A stretch of 9,020 nt of DNA from Chlamydiota bacterium (GCA_021772355.1 JAJFMB010000142.1:1-9020), one strand, 5' to 3'; positions 1 through 7,043 are shown, numbered from the stretch's first letter. Notes: generated from the sequence alone by a model not told the origin. Translations and numbers: made by a program.

Positions 1-1
1 G

Positions 2-106
2 CTTAAAATTAAAGAAAGAAAACGGATCACAGCGGAGCAGTATATCGATGACAATATCGCTCATGAGAGCCTGACTGATGAGGACCTTTTGCTGTTGCTG
101 GAGTAG
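2..106 (+). CDS. C-terminal fragment of an unidentified protein, cut by the left edge
   Basis: An open frame enters from the left edge and ends at TAG (104-106), giving the last 34 residues of a protein. The tail is charged and then ends in an acidic, leucine-rich stretch (LTDEDLLLLLE). Such an end is reminiscent of SNF2-type helicases, several of which close with an acidic Leu-rich helix, but this is only a resemblance and no catalytic motif is in view. The gene is convergent with the minus-strand small gene whose stop is at 121-123, and only 14 bp separate the two stops. A very weak AAAG-AGG-CTTT hairpin sits in that gap. The frame is credible because of this tight fit with the neighbour; the function is not established. 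Confidence 0.5.
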   Translation, partial: LKIKERKRITAEQYIDDNIAHESLTDEDLLLLLE

Positions 107-120
107 CAAAAGAGGCTTTC

Positions 121-309
121 TTAAATGCCTTCATTATTTGGCGAGTTGTTTTGGTTGCGCATTTCATAAGCTACGGCTTTCACGGTAGCAAGACCGTTGG
201 AAAATCCAATGCGTCGCATAATTTGATCGGTTTCGTAGATTTCTTCTAAGAGCTCTTCATTTGCCATTTCTAACTGGATCATTTGTTTTATGAGTTCAGC
301 TTTTTTCAT
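121..309 (-). CDS. Small hypothetical protein A (62 aa), tandem paralogue of protein B
   Basis: The product is 62 residues with no signal peptide or membrane segment. The first half (about residues 3-33) is Glu/Leu-rich and likely helical or coiled coil. It is followed by a compact motif, IGFSNGLATVKAVAYEM (34-50), and a polar Asn-rich tail. Aligned without gaps to the next small gene (360-539), 21 of the first 51 residues are identical, including the IGFxxGLxxxKxVAxEM motif, so the two arose by duplication. The start is well supported: a strong Shine-Dalgarno (AAGGTGGT on the minus strand) lies a few bases before ATG. The gene is third in a minus-strand cluster after ogt and protein B and was probably cotranscribed with them. 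I do not recognise the family. The shape suggests a small protein-binding or adaptor-like helical protein. Confidence 0.75.
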   Translation of the reverse strand: MKKAELIKQMIQLEMANEELLEEIYETDQIMRRIGFSNGLATVKAVAYEMRNQNNSPNNEGI

Positions 310-359
310 ATGAAGACCACCTTTGTTATTTGGTATCTTTTTTCTTAAGTATCTTAACC

Positions 360-539
360 TTATGAGTCTTCGTTTTGCTTTTCTTTAAGCATCTCAATAG
401 CAACACCTTTTGCTGATTTTAGGCCTTGAGGAAATCCAATGGCGATCAGGAGCTCATCAAGGTGTTCTAACTCTGATGAGAGCTGATCATTCACAAATTC
501 GAGATAGGCTATCTTTTTTCTTAACTGAGCTTTGGTCAT
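360..539 (-). CDS. Small hypothetical protein B (59 aa), tandem paralogue of protein A
   Basis: I take the start as ATG at 537-539, giving MTKAQLRKK. This matches the start of paralogue A and is preceded by AGGTTAG on the minus strand. A longer frame reaches back to 599, but its extra 20 residues overlap the end of ogt and have no counterpart in A. The 59-residue product has an amphipathic N-terminal helix rich in Leu and Glu, then the shared motif IGFPQGLKSAKGVAIEM (34-50) and a short charged tail. No transmembrane or export signal is seen. It begins 35 bp after the ogt stop and 50 bp before gene A, consistent with one transcript. The function is unknown, and the pairing of two diverged copies is the main clue. 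Confidence 0.72.
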   Translation of the reverse strand: MTKAQLRKKIAYLEFVNDQLSSELEHLDELLIAIGFPQGLKSAKGVAIEMLKEKQNEDS

Positions 540-574
540 ATCTAACCTACTTATATATAGGTGTTTCATATGCC

Positions 575-1051
575 TTATTTGGTGCAAGAGGTGTGCCAAT
601 GGATGTGCTCAAAAGTGAGCAGCCTTCTCTTAATTTCAAGGCCTTGTGAAAAACCGCCAAGCCGGCAGTTGGAGGCTAAGATACGATGGCAAGGAATAAT
701 GAGAGGGAAAGGGTTGCGACCACAAGCATTTCCAACAGCGCGGGAAGCCTTGGGATGGCCGACTTCTAAAGCAAGTTCTTGATAGGAGAGTGTTTGGCCG
801 TAGGGGATTGTCTCTAACTTTGATAGGACTTTTTGGGTAAAGGGGGTGAAATTAGGCCATGCAAGAGGAAGGGACACTTGAGGTTGCTGCTGGTTTATGT
901 AGGCGTTCATCCACTCATGGATAAGAAGGGAGAGTGAATGATTGTGTTGGTCACTTTGAATTTGCCAACAACAACCATCTTGACTATTCTCTTCTAGGTT
1001 GACTGCGCAAATGGCATTATTTTTAATTTGAAAAGACGCTTTAATTTTCAT
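575..1051 (-). CDS. ogt: Methylated-DNA--protein-cysteine S-methyltransferase (O6-alkylguanine-DNA alkyltransferase)
   Basis: This suicide repair enzyme transfers the alkyl group from O6-alkylguanine (or O4-alkylthymine) to its own cysteine. The 158 residues are a normal length. The C-terminal DNA-binding/active-site domain (about 67-150) shows the family hallmarks: YGQTLSY (84-90), the ASRAVGNACGRNP stretch (102-114) with Arg104 at the position of the base-flipping arginine, and IIPCHRI (118-124) with acceptor Cys121. The N-terminal domain (1-60) is weakly conserved, as is usual. No clear Shine-Dalgarno precedes the ATG, but no better in-frame start exists. A perfect TATAAT lies upstream on the minus strand at 1093-1098. 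The gene is divergent from the 1074 gene with 22 bp between the starts, and probably leads the ogt-B-A cluster. Family assignment is firm from the PCHR motif. Confidence 0.95.
   Translation of the reverse strand: MKIKASFQIKNNAICAVNLEENSQDGCCWQIQSDQHNHSLSLLIHEWMNAYINQQQPQVSLPLAWPNFTPFTQKVLSKLETIPYGQTLSYQELALEVGHPKASRAVGNACGRNPFPLIIPCHRILASNCRLGGFSQGLEIKRRLLTFEHIHWHTSCTK
999..1027 (+). promoter_or_regulatory. Sigma-70-type promoter for the 1074 gene, inside ogt
   Basis: TTGACT (999-1004) and TTTAAT (1022-1027) are separated by exactly 17 bp; each hexamer matches the consensus at five of six positions. Transcription would start near 1034, giving a leader of about 40 nt that contains the AAGGA ribosome site (1061-1065) of the gene at 1074. 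The promoter lies within the first codons of the divergent ogt gene, antisense to it. This is a sequence match only. Confidence 0.55.
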
Positions 1052-1073
1052 CTGGTGTGTAAGGATCTCACAA

Positions 1074-1622
1074 ATGACAAAATTTTACAAAGATTATACG
1101 TGGAAAGAGGGAGCGCCCTACGGCATCCAACCTTTAGATCTGCCTGAAGAGGTGGAGAATTCTTACAAAGTTGTATCTGATCCTTACGGCAAATGGCGTA
1201 GTGTAGAACTGTATCTTTGGGGGAAATTTAATAAAATAATATACGATTCACAGTTGTTAAACTTTCGCAAACTCCATCCTTCTGAACAGATTGGCTGGGA
1301 AAGAGAATTAATCGCAGAGACAGAAGAGTCTAGTAAATATTTGATTCGCAATCAGGATGATCGCGTTGTTTTACTTGAGGAACAGTTTTTTCAAAATGGT
1401 GATTGCGTCACTTGTATGATTAGCTCTCCGCACGGCACGCTTCTCTCTGTGCACCGGATGTTTTATGAGGTAAGAGGGGATGCGTTCAATGGCGTGATCC
1501 TCTGTGATGCAAATGACCGTCCTGTGATGCAGAAAAAGTATACTGTTGATGAGTGTTCAGGCCAATTTATGGATTTATTAGAGGAGTGTTGGAATGAAAA
1601 AAAGATTGAAGTTCTGACATAA
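1074..1622 (+). CDS. Hypothetical cytoplasmic protein (182 aa)
   Basis: I do not recognise this family. The 182 residues are soluble and mixed alpha/beta, rich in Trp, Tyr and Glu, with no signal peptide, membrane segment or repeats. Visible features are an aromatic N-terminus (FYKDYTW at 4-10), a DPYGKWRSVELYLWGKF stretch (36-52), a CVTCM pair of cysteines near residues 111-115, and a Glu/Lys-rich C-terminus. The pattern of alternating hydrophobics in the middle (VVLLEEQFF, TLLSVHRMFYEV, GVILCDAN) suggests a beta-sheet core. The start is supported by AAGGA eight bases upstream of ATG. A promoter candidate lies at 999-1027. The gene stands alone between divergent ogt and uhpC, 164 bp upstream of the latter. 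It is likely a lineage-specific chlamydial protein. Confidence 0.85.
   Translation: MTKFYKDYTWKEGAPYGIQPLDLPEEVENSYKVVSDPYGKWRSVELYLWGKFNKIIYDSQLLNFRKLHPSEQIGWERELIAETEESSKYLIRNQDDRVVLLEEQFFQNGDCVTCMISSPHGTLLSVHRMFYEVRGDAFNGVILCDANDRPVMQKKYTVDECSGQFMDLLEECWNEKKIEVLT
1093..1098 (-). promoter_or_regulatory. ogt: Candidate -10 box of the ogt promoter, inside the 1074 gene
   Basis: Read on the minus strand this is a perfect TATAAT, placed so that transcription would begin about 35 nt before the ogt ATG. No good -35 hexamer is found at 16-18 bp spacing (GTAGGG at 17 bp), so the call rests on the -10 alone. It lies within the first codons of the divergent gene, mirroring the promoter at 999-1027. 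Confidence 0.35.
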
Positions 1623-1630
1623 AACTATTA

Positions 1631-1661
1631 CAATTGGACAATTGATTTCTAATTATCAATT
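1631..1661 (+). terminator. AT-rich inverted repeats after the 1074 gene, possible weak terminator
   Basis: Two copies of the palindrome CAATTG (1631-1636 and 1639-1644) are spaced 8 bp apart. The second overlaps a perfect 7-bp inverted repeat, AATTGAT (1640-1646) with ATCAATT (1655-1661), around an 8-nt loop. The stem is nearly all A-T and is followed by a mixed A/T stretch rather than a U-run, so intrinsic termination would be weak. A binding site or a chance AT-rich structure is equally possible. Confidence 0.25.
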
Positions 1662-1693
1662 ATATACTAAGAAAGATTGATTAAAGAAAATAC

Positions 1694-1729
1694 TTGAAAT
1701 TGTAACTCTATCGAGTTATATCATAAAAT
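1694..1729 (+). promoter_or_regulatory. Candidate uhpC promoter with an inverted repeat in the spacer
   Basis: Two overlapping readings are plausible. One is TTGAAA (1694-1699), 17 bp, TATATC (1717-1722). The other is TTGTAA (1700-1705), 18 bp, TAAAAT (1724-1729). Between the hexamers lies a perfect 6-bp inverted repeat, TAACTC (1703-1708) and GAGTTA (1713-1718), with a TATC loop, which could be an operator half-site pair. Transcription would start near 1730-1736, about 50 nt before the ATG. This is inferred from sequence only. Confidence 0.4.
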
Positions 1730-1742
1730 GTTGATGCGTTTC

Positions 1743-1756
1743 CACAATCGATTGTG
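1743..1756. promoter_or_regulatory. Perfect 14-bp palindrome in the uhpC leader, candidate operator
   Basis: CACAATCGATTGTG is an exact 14-bp palindrome lying just downstream of the candidate promoter and 30 bp before the uhpC start codon. A protein dimer bound here would sit on the first transcribed bases. It could also be a short RNA hairpin, though with no unpaired loop it is better suited to DNA binding. The binding factor is unknown. Confidence 0.4.
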
Positions 1757-1786
1757 ACTACTGAGAGGAAAGGTAAAGGAGAAAAA

Positions 1787-3166
1787 ATGAGCTCTTTTCT
1801 ACATTTGTTTAGCCCAGCTCCTCATATCGAGCTTATCAAAGACAAAGACAAGGTTGATGCTAAATACAAGTACTGGCGCGTCCGCATTTTGTATTCTATG
1901 TTTGTGGGGTACATGCTCTACTACTTCACTCGAAAAAGTTTTACGTTTGCTATTCCGGGAATGATGCATGATTTGCATCTAGATAAGGCCCAAGTAGGAC
2001 TGTTAGGAAGCATTCTTTACATCACATACGGTATTAGTAAATTTGCAAGCGGCATTCTTTCTGACCGCTCTAATCCTCGCTATTTTATGGCTGCTGGATT
2101 AATTATTACTGGGGTATGTAATATTTTCTTTGGAATGTCTTCTTCTCTCGTTATGTTCGCAATATTTTGGGGTTTGAATGGGTGGTTTCAAGGTTTTGGT
2201 TGGCCCCCGTGTGCCAGACTTTTAACGCATTGGTATTCTCAATCGGAGAGAGGGTCTTGGTGGTCGACATGGAATGTTTCACACAATGTGGGGGCATTTC
2301 TTATTCCTTGGATAGTTGGGGCGGCGATTACGTTTTTTGATTGGCGTTTGGCAATGTATATACCCGGAGTCTTGTGTATTGCGGGTGGAATCTACCTTAT
2401 CAACCGTTTGCGCGACACTCCGCAATCTTTAGGATTACCACCAGTTGAAGAGTACCGCGATGATTATGTCGGATCCAACTTAAAAAAAGGGGAAGTTGAG
2501 CTTGAGCTTTCAACTAAAGAGATACTAGTCGATTACGTATTGAAAAATAAGTTTATCTGGATGCTTGGCATCGCCTATTTTTTCGTCTATATCGTCAGGA
2601 CGGGAGTAAATGACTGGACAATGCTTTTTCTGATCGAGACTAAAGGGTATTCTCGCATGGCCGCTAATGGATGTGTTTCTCTTTTTGAGGTGGGTGGATT
2701 TTTTGGAAGTTTATGTGCCGGGTGGTTTTCAGACTATTTTTTTAATGCTAAGCGCGGTCCTGTAAACGTGATTTTTTCTGTTGGTATGCTTATTGCCTTG
2801 GTTGGATTCTGGATGGTTCCTTCAGGTTTTCTCTATCTTGATTCTCTTAGTATGTTTGTGATTGGATTTGTGATTTTTGGTCCGCAAATGTTGATAGGGG
2901 TCGCCGCGGCAGAGCTCTCTCATAAAAAGGCAGCAGCGACATCAACAGGTTGTATTGGTTTTATGGCCTATATCGGGGCCGCATCTGCAGGCTATCCGTT
3001 GGGAATTATCACCGACCATTTTGGTTGGGAAGGCTTCTTCTTCGTTATGATCTCTTGCTGCGCACTTTCTGTCGTTATGCTGTTGCCGATGTGGAGCGTG
3101 ACAGAAAATCTTCGCAAGGTACCCACTACCCTCTCTAAGGCATCGAAAGAAACAGTGGCGAGTTAA
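1787..3166 (+). CDS. uhpC: Sugar-phosphate:phosphate antiporter (MFS, OPA family; chlamydial UhpC type)
   Basis: This inner-membrane carrier exchanges hexose phosphate, probably glucose 6-phosphate, for inorganic phosphate, letting an intracellular bacterium take phosphorylated sugar from its host. The 459 residues form about 12 membrane segments with a hydrophilic loop after the sixth (about 208-250). The family signature is clear: TRKSFTFA with Arg49, RGSWWSTWNVSHNVG (155-169) with His166, and VYIVRTGVNDW with Arg271. By position these correspond to Arg45, His165 and Arg269 of E. coli GlpT, the phosphate-binding set. The ATG at 1787 is preferred over an in-frame GTG at 1754 because AAGGAG (1776-1781) sits five bases before it. 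The chlamydial homologue was characterised as a glucose-6-phosphate transporter despite its UhpC (sensor) name, so a transporter is more likely than a sensor; no uhpA/uhpB is nearby. Confidence 0.93.
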   Translation: MSSFLHLFSPAPHIELIKDKDKVDAKYKYWRVRILYSMFVGYMLYYFTRKSFTFAIPGMMHDLHLDKAQVGLLGSILYITYGISKFASGILSDRSNPRYFMAAGLIITGVCNIFFGMSSSLVMFAIFWGLNGWFQGFGWPPCARLLTHWYSQSERGSWWSTWNVSHNVGAFLIPWIVGAAITFFDWRLAMYIPGVLCIAGGIYLINRLRDTPQSLGLPPVEEYRDDYVGSNLKKGEVELELSTKEILVDYVLKNKFIWMLGIAYFFVYIVRTGVNDWTMLFLIETKGYSRMAANGCVSLFEVGGFFGSLCAGWFSDYFFNAKRGPVNVIFSVGMLIALVGFWMVPSGFLYLDSLSMFVIGFVIFGPQMLIGVAAAELSHKKAAATSTGCIGFMAYIGAASAGYPLGIITDHFGWEGFFFVMISCCALSVVMLLPMWSVTENLRKVPTTLSKASKETVAS

Positions 3167-3218
3167 TCTCTCATTTTGTTTAATGCTAACAGTCGTCACT
3201 CAATAAGTGAGGGTGTCG

Positions 3219-3302
3219 ATGAAGTATATAGCTGAGATTTTCACCGGTCAAATCGTAAAGCCCAAGACAATTACTCCTCACATCAACTGGTTAGGTCGGT
3301 GA
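3219..3302 (+). CDS. Possible 27-codon leader ORF upstream of dnaE
   Basis: ATG at 3219 opens a 27-codon frame ending at TGA (3300-3302), preceded by a GAGG ribosome-site-like stretch (3209-3212) at 6-nt spacing. The predicted peptide starts MKYIAEIFTGQIVKPK and has a protein-like mix of residues. A perfect 5-bp hairpin (TCACT 3196-3200 with AGTGA 3206-3210) abuts the ribosome site. Bases 3240-3249 can pair with 3294-3303 (10 bp including two G-U pairs), closing most of the ORF in a long stem-loop. It lies 30 bp before dnaE. It may be a small protein, a leader peptide controlling dnaE, or chance; no homologue is known to me. Confidence 0.25.
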   Translation: MKYIAEIFTGQIVKPKTITPHINWLGR

Positions 3303-3313
3303 ATGTGAAAACT

Positions 3314-3319
3314 AGAAGG
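3314..3319 (+). promoter_or_regulatory. dnaE: Distant ribosome-binding site of dnaE
   Basis: TAGAAGG ending at 3319 is the only Shine-Dalgarno-like sequence before dnaE, but it is 13 nt from the ATG at 3333, well beyond the usual 5-9 nt. No upstream in-frame ATG or GTG is available before a stop at 3306-3308, and the protein start (MWVPLH) fits known DnaE N-termini. Initiation is therefore expected to be weak or to depend on leader folding. Confidence 0.4.
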
Positions 3320-3332
3320 TACGACTCTATCT

Positions 3333-6300
3333 ATGTGGGTTCCATTACATGTTCATTCACAATACTCTATTCTAGATGCCTCCGCCTCCGTACACGATAT
3401 TGCAGCACTTGCCAAAACATTTGATATGCCTGCAGTGGCGTTGACGGATCATGGCAATATGTTTGGTGCTGTTGAATTTTATAAGGCGTGTCTTCAGAAC
3501 GAGGTGAAGCCGATTTTGGGATGTGATTTGTATGTTGCACCTGAAAGTCGCTTCGAAAAAAAGAAAGATGCTAGAGGTCGAACCAGCTTTCATCTTGTGT
3601 TATTAGCCAAAAACGATGAGGGGTACCACAATTTATGCAAGCTCTCTTCGATAGGCTTTATGGAAGGATTTTACTATCGTCCACGAGTAGATAAAGAGAT
3701 GCTTCAAAAGCACAGTGGGGGGCTTATTTGCCTTTCCGGCTGTTTAAATGGACAAATTGCTGATTGCGCTCTTAATGGCACAAAAGAGCAGCTATTTGAG
3801 GAAATTGAGTGGCATCGCACTCTTTATGGCGAGGATTTCTATCTTGAAATTCAGAGGCATCAGATGTCTGATGATGAGATGCAAGAGGACGGAATGTTCC
3901 AAGAGTCATGGTTGCAGCAACAGTATCATGACTATATTACGAAACAAACTAAGGTCAATGAGAGCCTTCTGGAGGCCTCTAAAGAACTTAATGTTCCGCT
4001 TGTCGCGACTAATGATAGCCATTTTATCAATCGATCGGATTGGCGTGCCCACGAAATTTTATTGAATGTACAGTCGGGCGAACCTTGTGAAATTTGGGAA
4101 AATGACTCTCAAGGAAACCCTAAATTTCGCAAGCCTAATCCTAAGCGACGGACGTATGCATCACATGAAATGTATTTCAAATCTGCTGAAGCTATTAAGG
4201 AGCTGTTCTCTGATATTCCGGAAGCAGTTGAGAATACTGTTCGCGTAGCTGAAAAGTGTGAGTTAGAGCTCGATTTCAAATCGAAGCATTATCCTGTGTA
4301 CCTTCCACCCCATATGGAAGGAAAGTCTGTGTCCAAGGAGGAGCAAGCTCGTGAAGTGGAGTCTTATTTATGGGAGCGGTGCAATGAGGGAATCGAGACG
4401 CGTTATACACCGACACGACTTGCAAAAGTGAAAGAAATTTTCCCGGACAAAGAGCCGTTAGATGTTGTGAAAGATCGACTTGCGTATGAAATGAGTATCA
4501 TTGCTCCTAAGGGGATGTGTGACTACCTTCTCATTGTGTGGGATTTTATCCATTGGGCGAAAAGTCAGGGGATTCCTGTTGGCCCGGGAAGGGGATCGGG
4601 TGCTGGTTCTATCGTTCTCTATTTGATTGGAGTCACAGATATTGAGCCTTTACGTTTTCACCTATTCTTTGAACGTTTTATCAATCCGGAGCGCCTTTCC
4701 TATCCTGATATTGATGTCGATATTTGTATGGATAGAAGAGGTGAAGTGATCAACTACATGCTCCAAAAATATGGAAAGGAGAATGTTGCACAGATCATTA
4801 CGTTTGGTACGATGAAGGCCAAAATGACCATCAAAGATGTTGGACGTGTTTTGAGTGTGCCCCTTTCTAAGGTTAATGCAATTGCAAAACTTGTTCCTGA
4901 CGATCTCAACATCACCTTGGAAAAGGCGCTGGAGAAGGATCAAGATCTAAAATCATTTGTCGATCAAGATGAAGATGCCAAACGGATCATGGATATCGGT
5001 AAAAGGCTAGAAGGCTCTATACGGAATACAGGCATTCACGCTGCGGGCTTAATTGTCGCTGGCGAACCCTTGACGAACTACATCCCTATTTGTAATGCCA
5101 AAGATTCAGAGATTCCCGTAACGCAGTACTCAATGAAGCCGGTAGAGCAAGTGGGAATGCTTAAAATCGACTTTCTTGGTTTGAAGACGCTAACGGCAAT
5201 CCAAACATGTGTAGATGCGATTCGTGTCGATTCGGGTGTGGAGATAGATTGGATGAATCTTCCTTTAGATGATACTGCAACTTTTGCTCTTTTGAATCAG
5301 GGCAAAACGATGGGTGTCTTCCAGTTGGAATCGAGTGGAATGCAGGATTTGGCAAGGCAATTGCATTTAGATAAATTCGAGGAAATTATCGCCGTTGTCG
5401 CTCTTTACCGTCCAGGTCCTATGGATATGATTCCTTCCTATATTAATCGTAAGCATGGACGTGAACCCATTGAATACGAACATCCTTGGATGCAAGCAAT
5501 TTTATCGGAAACCTATGGAATCATGGTTTACCAGGAACAGGTCATGCAGATTGCGAGCAAATTAGCAAAGTTCTCATTGGGAGAAGGTGATGTGCTTCGG
5601 CGTGCGATGGGAAAAAAAGACATGGCGCAAATGGCCACGCAAAGGGAAAAGTTTAGTCAAGGTGCCCAAGATAATGGGATTGATAAAGAGCTGTCGATGC
5701 AGATTTTCGATAAAATGGAAAAATTTGCCGCCTATGGTTTCAATAAATCACACGCTGCTGCTTATGCTTATCTTTCTTATGTTACAGGTTTTTTGAAGGC
5801 AAACTATCCGAAAGAGTGGATGGCTGCTCTGATGACTTGTGACCGCACTGATATTTCCAAAGTCGCAAAGTTCATTCGAGAATGCCATGCGATGAAAATC
5901 GAAATTTTACCACCGAGCGTGAATGAGGCGGGTAAGCAGTTCAGTGCAACAGCTGAGGGTATCCGTTTTGCCATGTCGGGCATAAAAGGCGTTGGGGAAG
6001 GCGTTGTGGAGGCAATTCTCGAAGAGCGTAAACGCAATGGACACTTTGTCAATTTTTATCAATTTTTCCAAAGAATCGACACAAAAAAAGTTGGAAAGAA
6101 AGTGATCGAATCAATGGTTGGTGCTGGTTGCTTTGACTTTACGGGCTGGTCTCGCGATGCATTGCGCCAAAGCGTTGAGCCGATGTACGAGGCTGCAGTT
6201 AAAGAACAAGAGGAAAAATCGCTGGGTGTCATGTCTCTTTTTTCTTTAATGGGAGATCAAGAAGAGAAAAGGTACGATCAAGAGCCCAAGGTTTCTCAAC

Positions 6301-7043
6301 CAACTCCTCAACATGAAATTCTGCTTAAAGAAAAAGAGCTTTTGGGTTTCTTTTTGACGGGACATCCCATGGACTCCTATAAGAAGATTTTGCAGCGGCT
6401 TTCTTGCGTTCCCTTAAGGCGTCTTGATGAAATGGAGCATAATGCAGTTTTTCGCACAGCAGTTTTGATCGAAACTGCTAAGGTAAGAGTAAGTGCAAAA
6501 AACAACCGAAAATTTGCCATCATCGCAGTGAGTGATGGAATGGTGCAGTACGAACTTCCCATCTGGGCGGATCTTTACGAAGAAAAAAAACATCTGATTA
6601 GTGAAAATCAACTTGTCTATGCCGTCATACAGGTGGAAAAACAGGAAGGGGAACTTCGCTTAAGTTGCCGCTGGTTAGATGATTTGACAAAAGCTAATGA
6701 GCAGATGATTGAAGCGTGCGATAAAGCCTACGATCGCGCTAAACATTTCGCAAATAAAGTGTTCCCAAAAAAAGGAAAGCAAATGTCTAAGGATGCTCCT
6801 GAGAAAGAAAAAAATACACTTCTTCATATCACTGTTGATGCTGATAGCATGCGCCTAAGCCATCTAATGGAGATTAAGAAAATATTTACCGCTCATGCCG
6901 GCGATATCCCTGTTAAGCTCGACTTCCAAACCGAAAAATACTCGATTGCTTCTGTTCATGTCGATCCCAAATGGGGCATTAAGCCTTCAAAAGAACTCAA
7001 CGACACACTCAAGCAACTCAACTCAATAATAGAGATAAAGTAA
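3333..7043 (+). CDS. dnaE: DNA polymerase III alpha subunit
   Basis: This is the replicative polymerase subunit that extends DNA chains in the Pol III holoenzyme. The 1236 residues exceed E. coli DnaE (1160) and fit chlamydial DnaE. The N-terminal PHP domain (about 1-275) keeps HVH (His6, His8), TDHGN (Asp39, His40), Asp65, His87, Cys137 and DSH (Asp228, His230). In the palm are GPGRGSGAGS (417-426), PDIDVD (458-463) and the third catalytic aspartate, Asp613, in KIDFLGL. YRPGPMDM lies at 692-699. A helix-hairpin-helix (about 876-905) includes GIKGVGEG. MSLF (967-970) is at the place of the beta-clamp motif. The motif GHPMDSY starts at 1010, followed by an OB fold (about 1040-1115) and a C-terminal domain. 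Its own leader separates it from uhpC by 166 bp. Confidence 0.97.
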   Translation: MWVPLHVHSQYSILDASASVHDIAALAKTFDMPAVALTDHGNMFGAVEFYKACLQNEVKPILGCDLYVAPESRFEKKKDARGRTSFHLVLLAKNDEGYHNLCKLSSIGFMEGFYYRPRVDKEMLQKHSGGLICLSGCLNGQIADCALNGTKEQLFEEIEWHRTLYGEDFYLEIQRHQMSDDEMQEDGMFQESWLQQQYHDYITKQTKVNESLLEASKELNVPLVATNDSHFINRSDWRAHEILLNVQSGEPCEIWENDSQGNPKFRKPNPKRRTYASHEMYFKSAEAIKELFSDIPEAVENTVRVAEKCELELDFKSKHYPVYLPPHMEGKSVSKEEQAREVESYLWERCNEGIETRYTPTRLAKVKEIFPDKEPLDVVKDRLAYEMSIIAPKGMCDYLLIVWDFIHWAKSQGIPVGPGRGSGAGSIVLYLIGVTDIEPLRFHLFFERFINPERLSYPDIDVDICMDRRGEVINYMLQKYGKENVAQIITFGTMKAKMTIKDVGRVLSVPLSKVNAIAKLVPDDLNITLEKALEKDQDLKSFVDQDEDAKRIMDIGKRLEGSIRNTGIHAAGLIVAGEPLTNYIPICNAKDSEIPVTQYSMKPVEQVGMLKIDFLGLKTLTAIQTCVDAIRVDSGVEIDWMNLPLDDTATFALLNQGKTMGVFQLESSGMQDLARQLHLDKFEEIIAVVALYRPGPMDMIPSYINRKHGREPIEYEHPWMQAILSETYGIMVYQEQVMQIASKLAKFSLGEGDVLRRAMGKKDMAQMATQREKFSQGAQDNGIDKELSMQIFDKMEKFAAYGFNKSHAAAYAYLSYVTGFLKANYPKEWMAALMTCDRTDISKVAKFIRECHAMKIEILPPSVNEAGKQFSATAEGIRFAMSGIKGVGEGVVEAILEERKRNGHFVNFYQFFQRIDTKKVGKKVIESMVGAGCFDFTGWSRDALRQSVEPMYEAAVKEQEEKSLGVMSLFSLMGDQEEKRYDQEPKVSQPTPQHEILLKEKELLGFFLTGHPMDSYKKILQRLSCVPLRRLDEMEHNAVFRTAVLIETAKVRVSAKNNRKFAIIAVSDGMVQYELPIWADLYEEKKHLISENQLVYAVIQVEKQEGELRLSCRWLDDLTKANEQMIEACDKAYDRAKHFANKVFPKKGKQMSKDAPEKEKNTLLHITVDADSMRLSHLMEIKKIFTAHAGDIPVKLDFQTEKYSIASVHVDPKWGIKPSKELNDTLKQLNSIIEIK

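Noticed and set aside
540..599. Longer N-terminus for small protein B starting at 599
   Set aside because: The extra 20 residues overlap the 3' end of ogt and have no equivalent in paralogue A; the internal ATG at 539 aligns with A's start.
561..782. Plus-strand open frames of 73-79 codons across 410-782
   Set aside because: They lie antisense to ogt and the small gene B, which have recognisable motifs or a paralogue; they lack ribosome sites and are shadows.
1754..1786. GTG start for uhpC at 1754
   Set aside because: It falls within the 14-bp palindrome, has no ribosome site, and adds a Lys/Gly-rich stretch; ATG 1787 has AAGGAG at ideal spacing.
3196..3210. Intrinsic terminator for uhpC (TCACT-CAATA-AGTGA)
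   Set aside because: The stem is only 5 bp and is followed by GGGTG, not a U-run.
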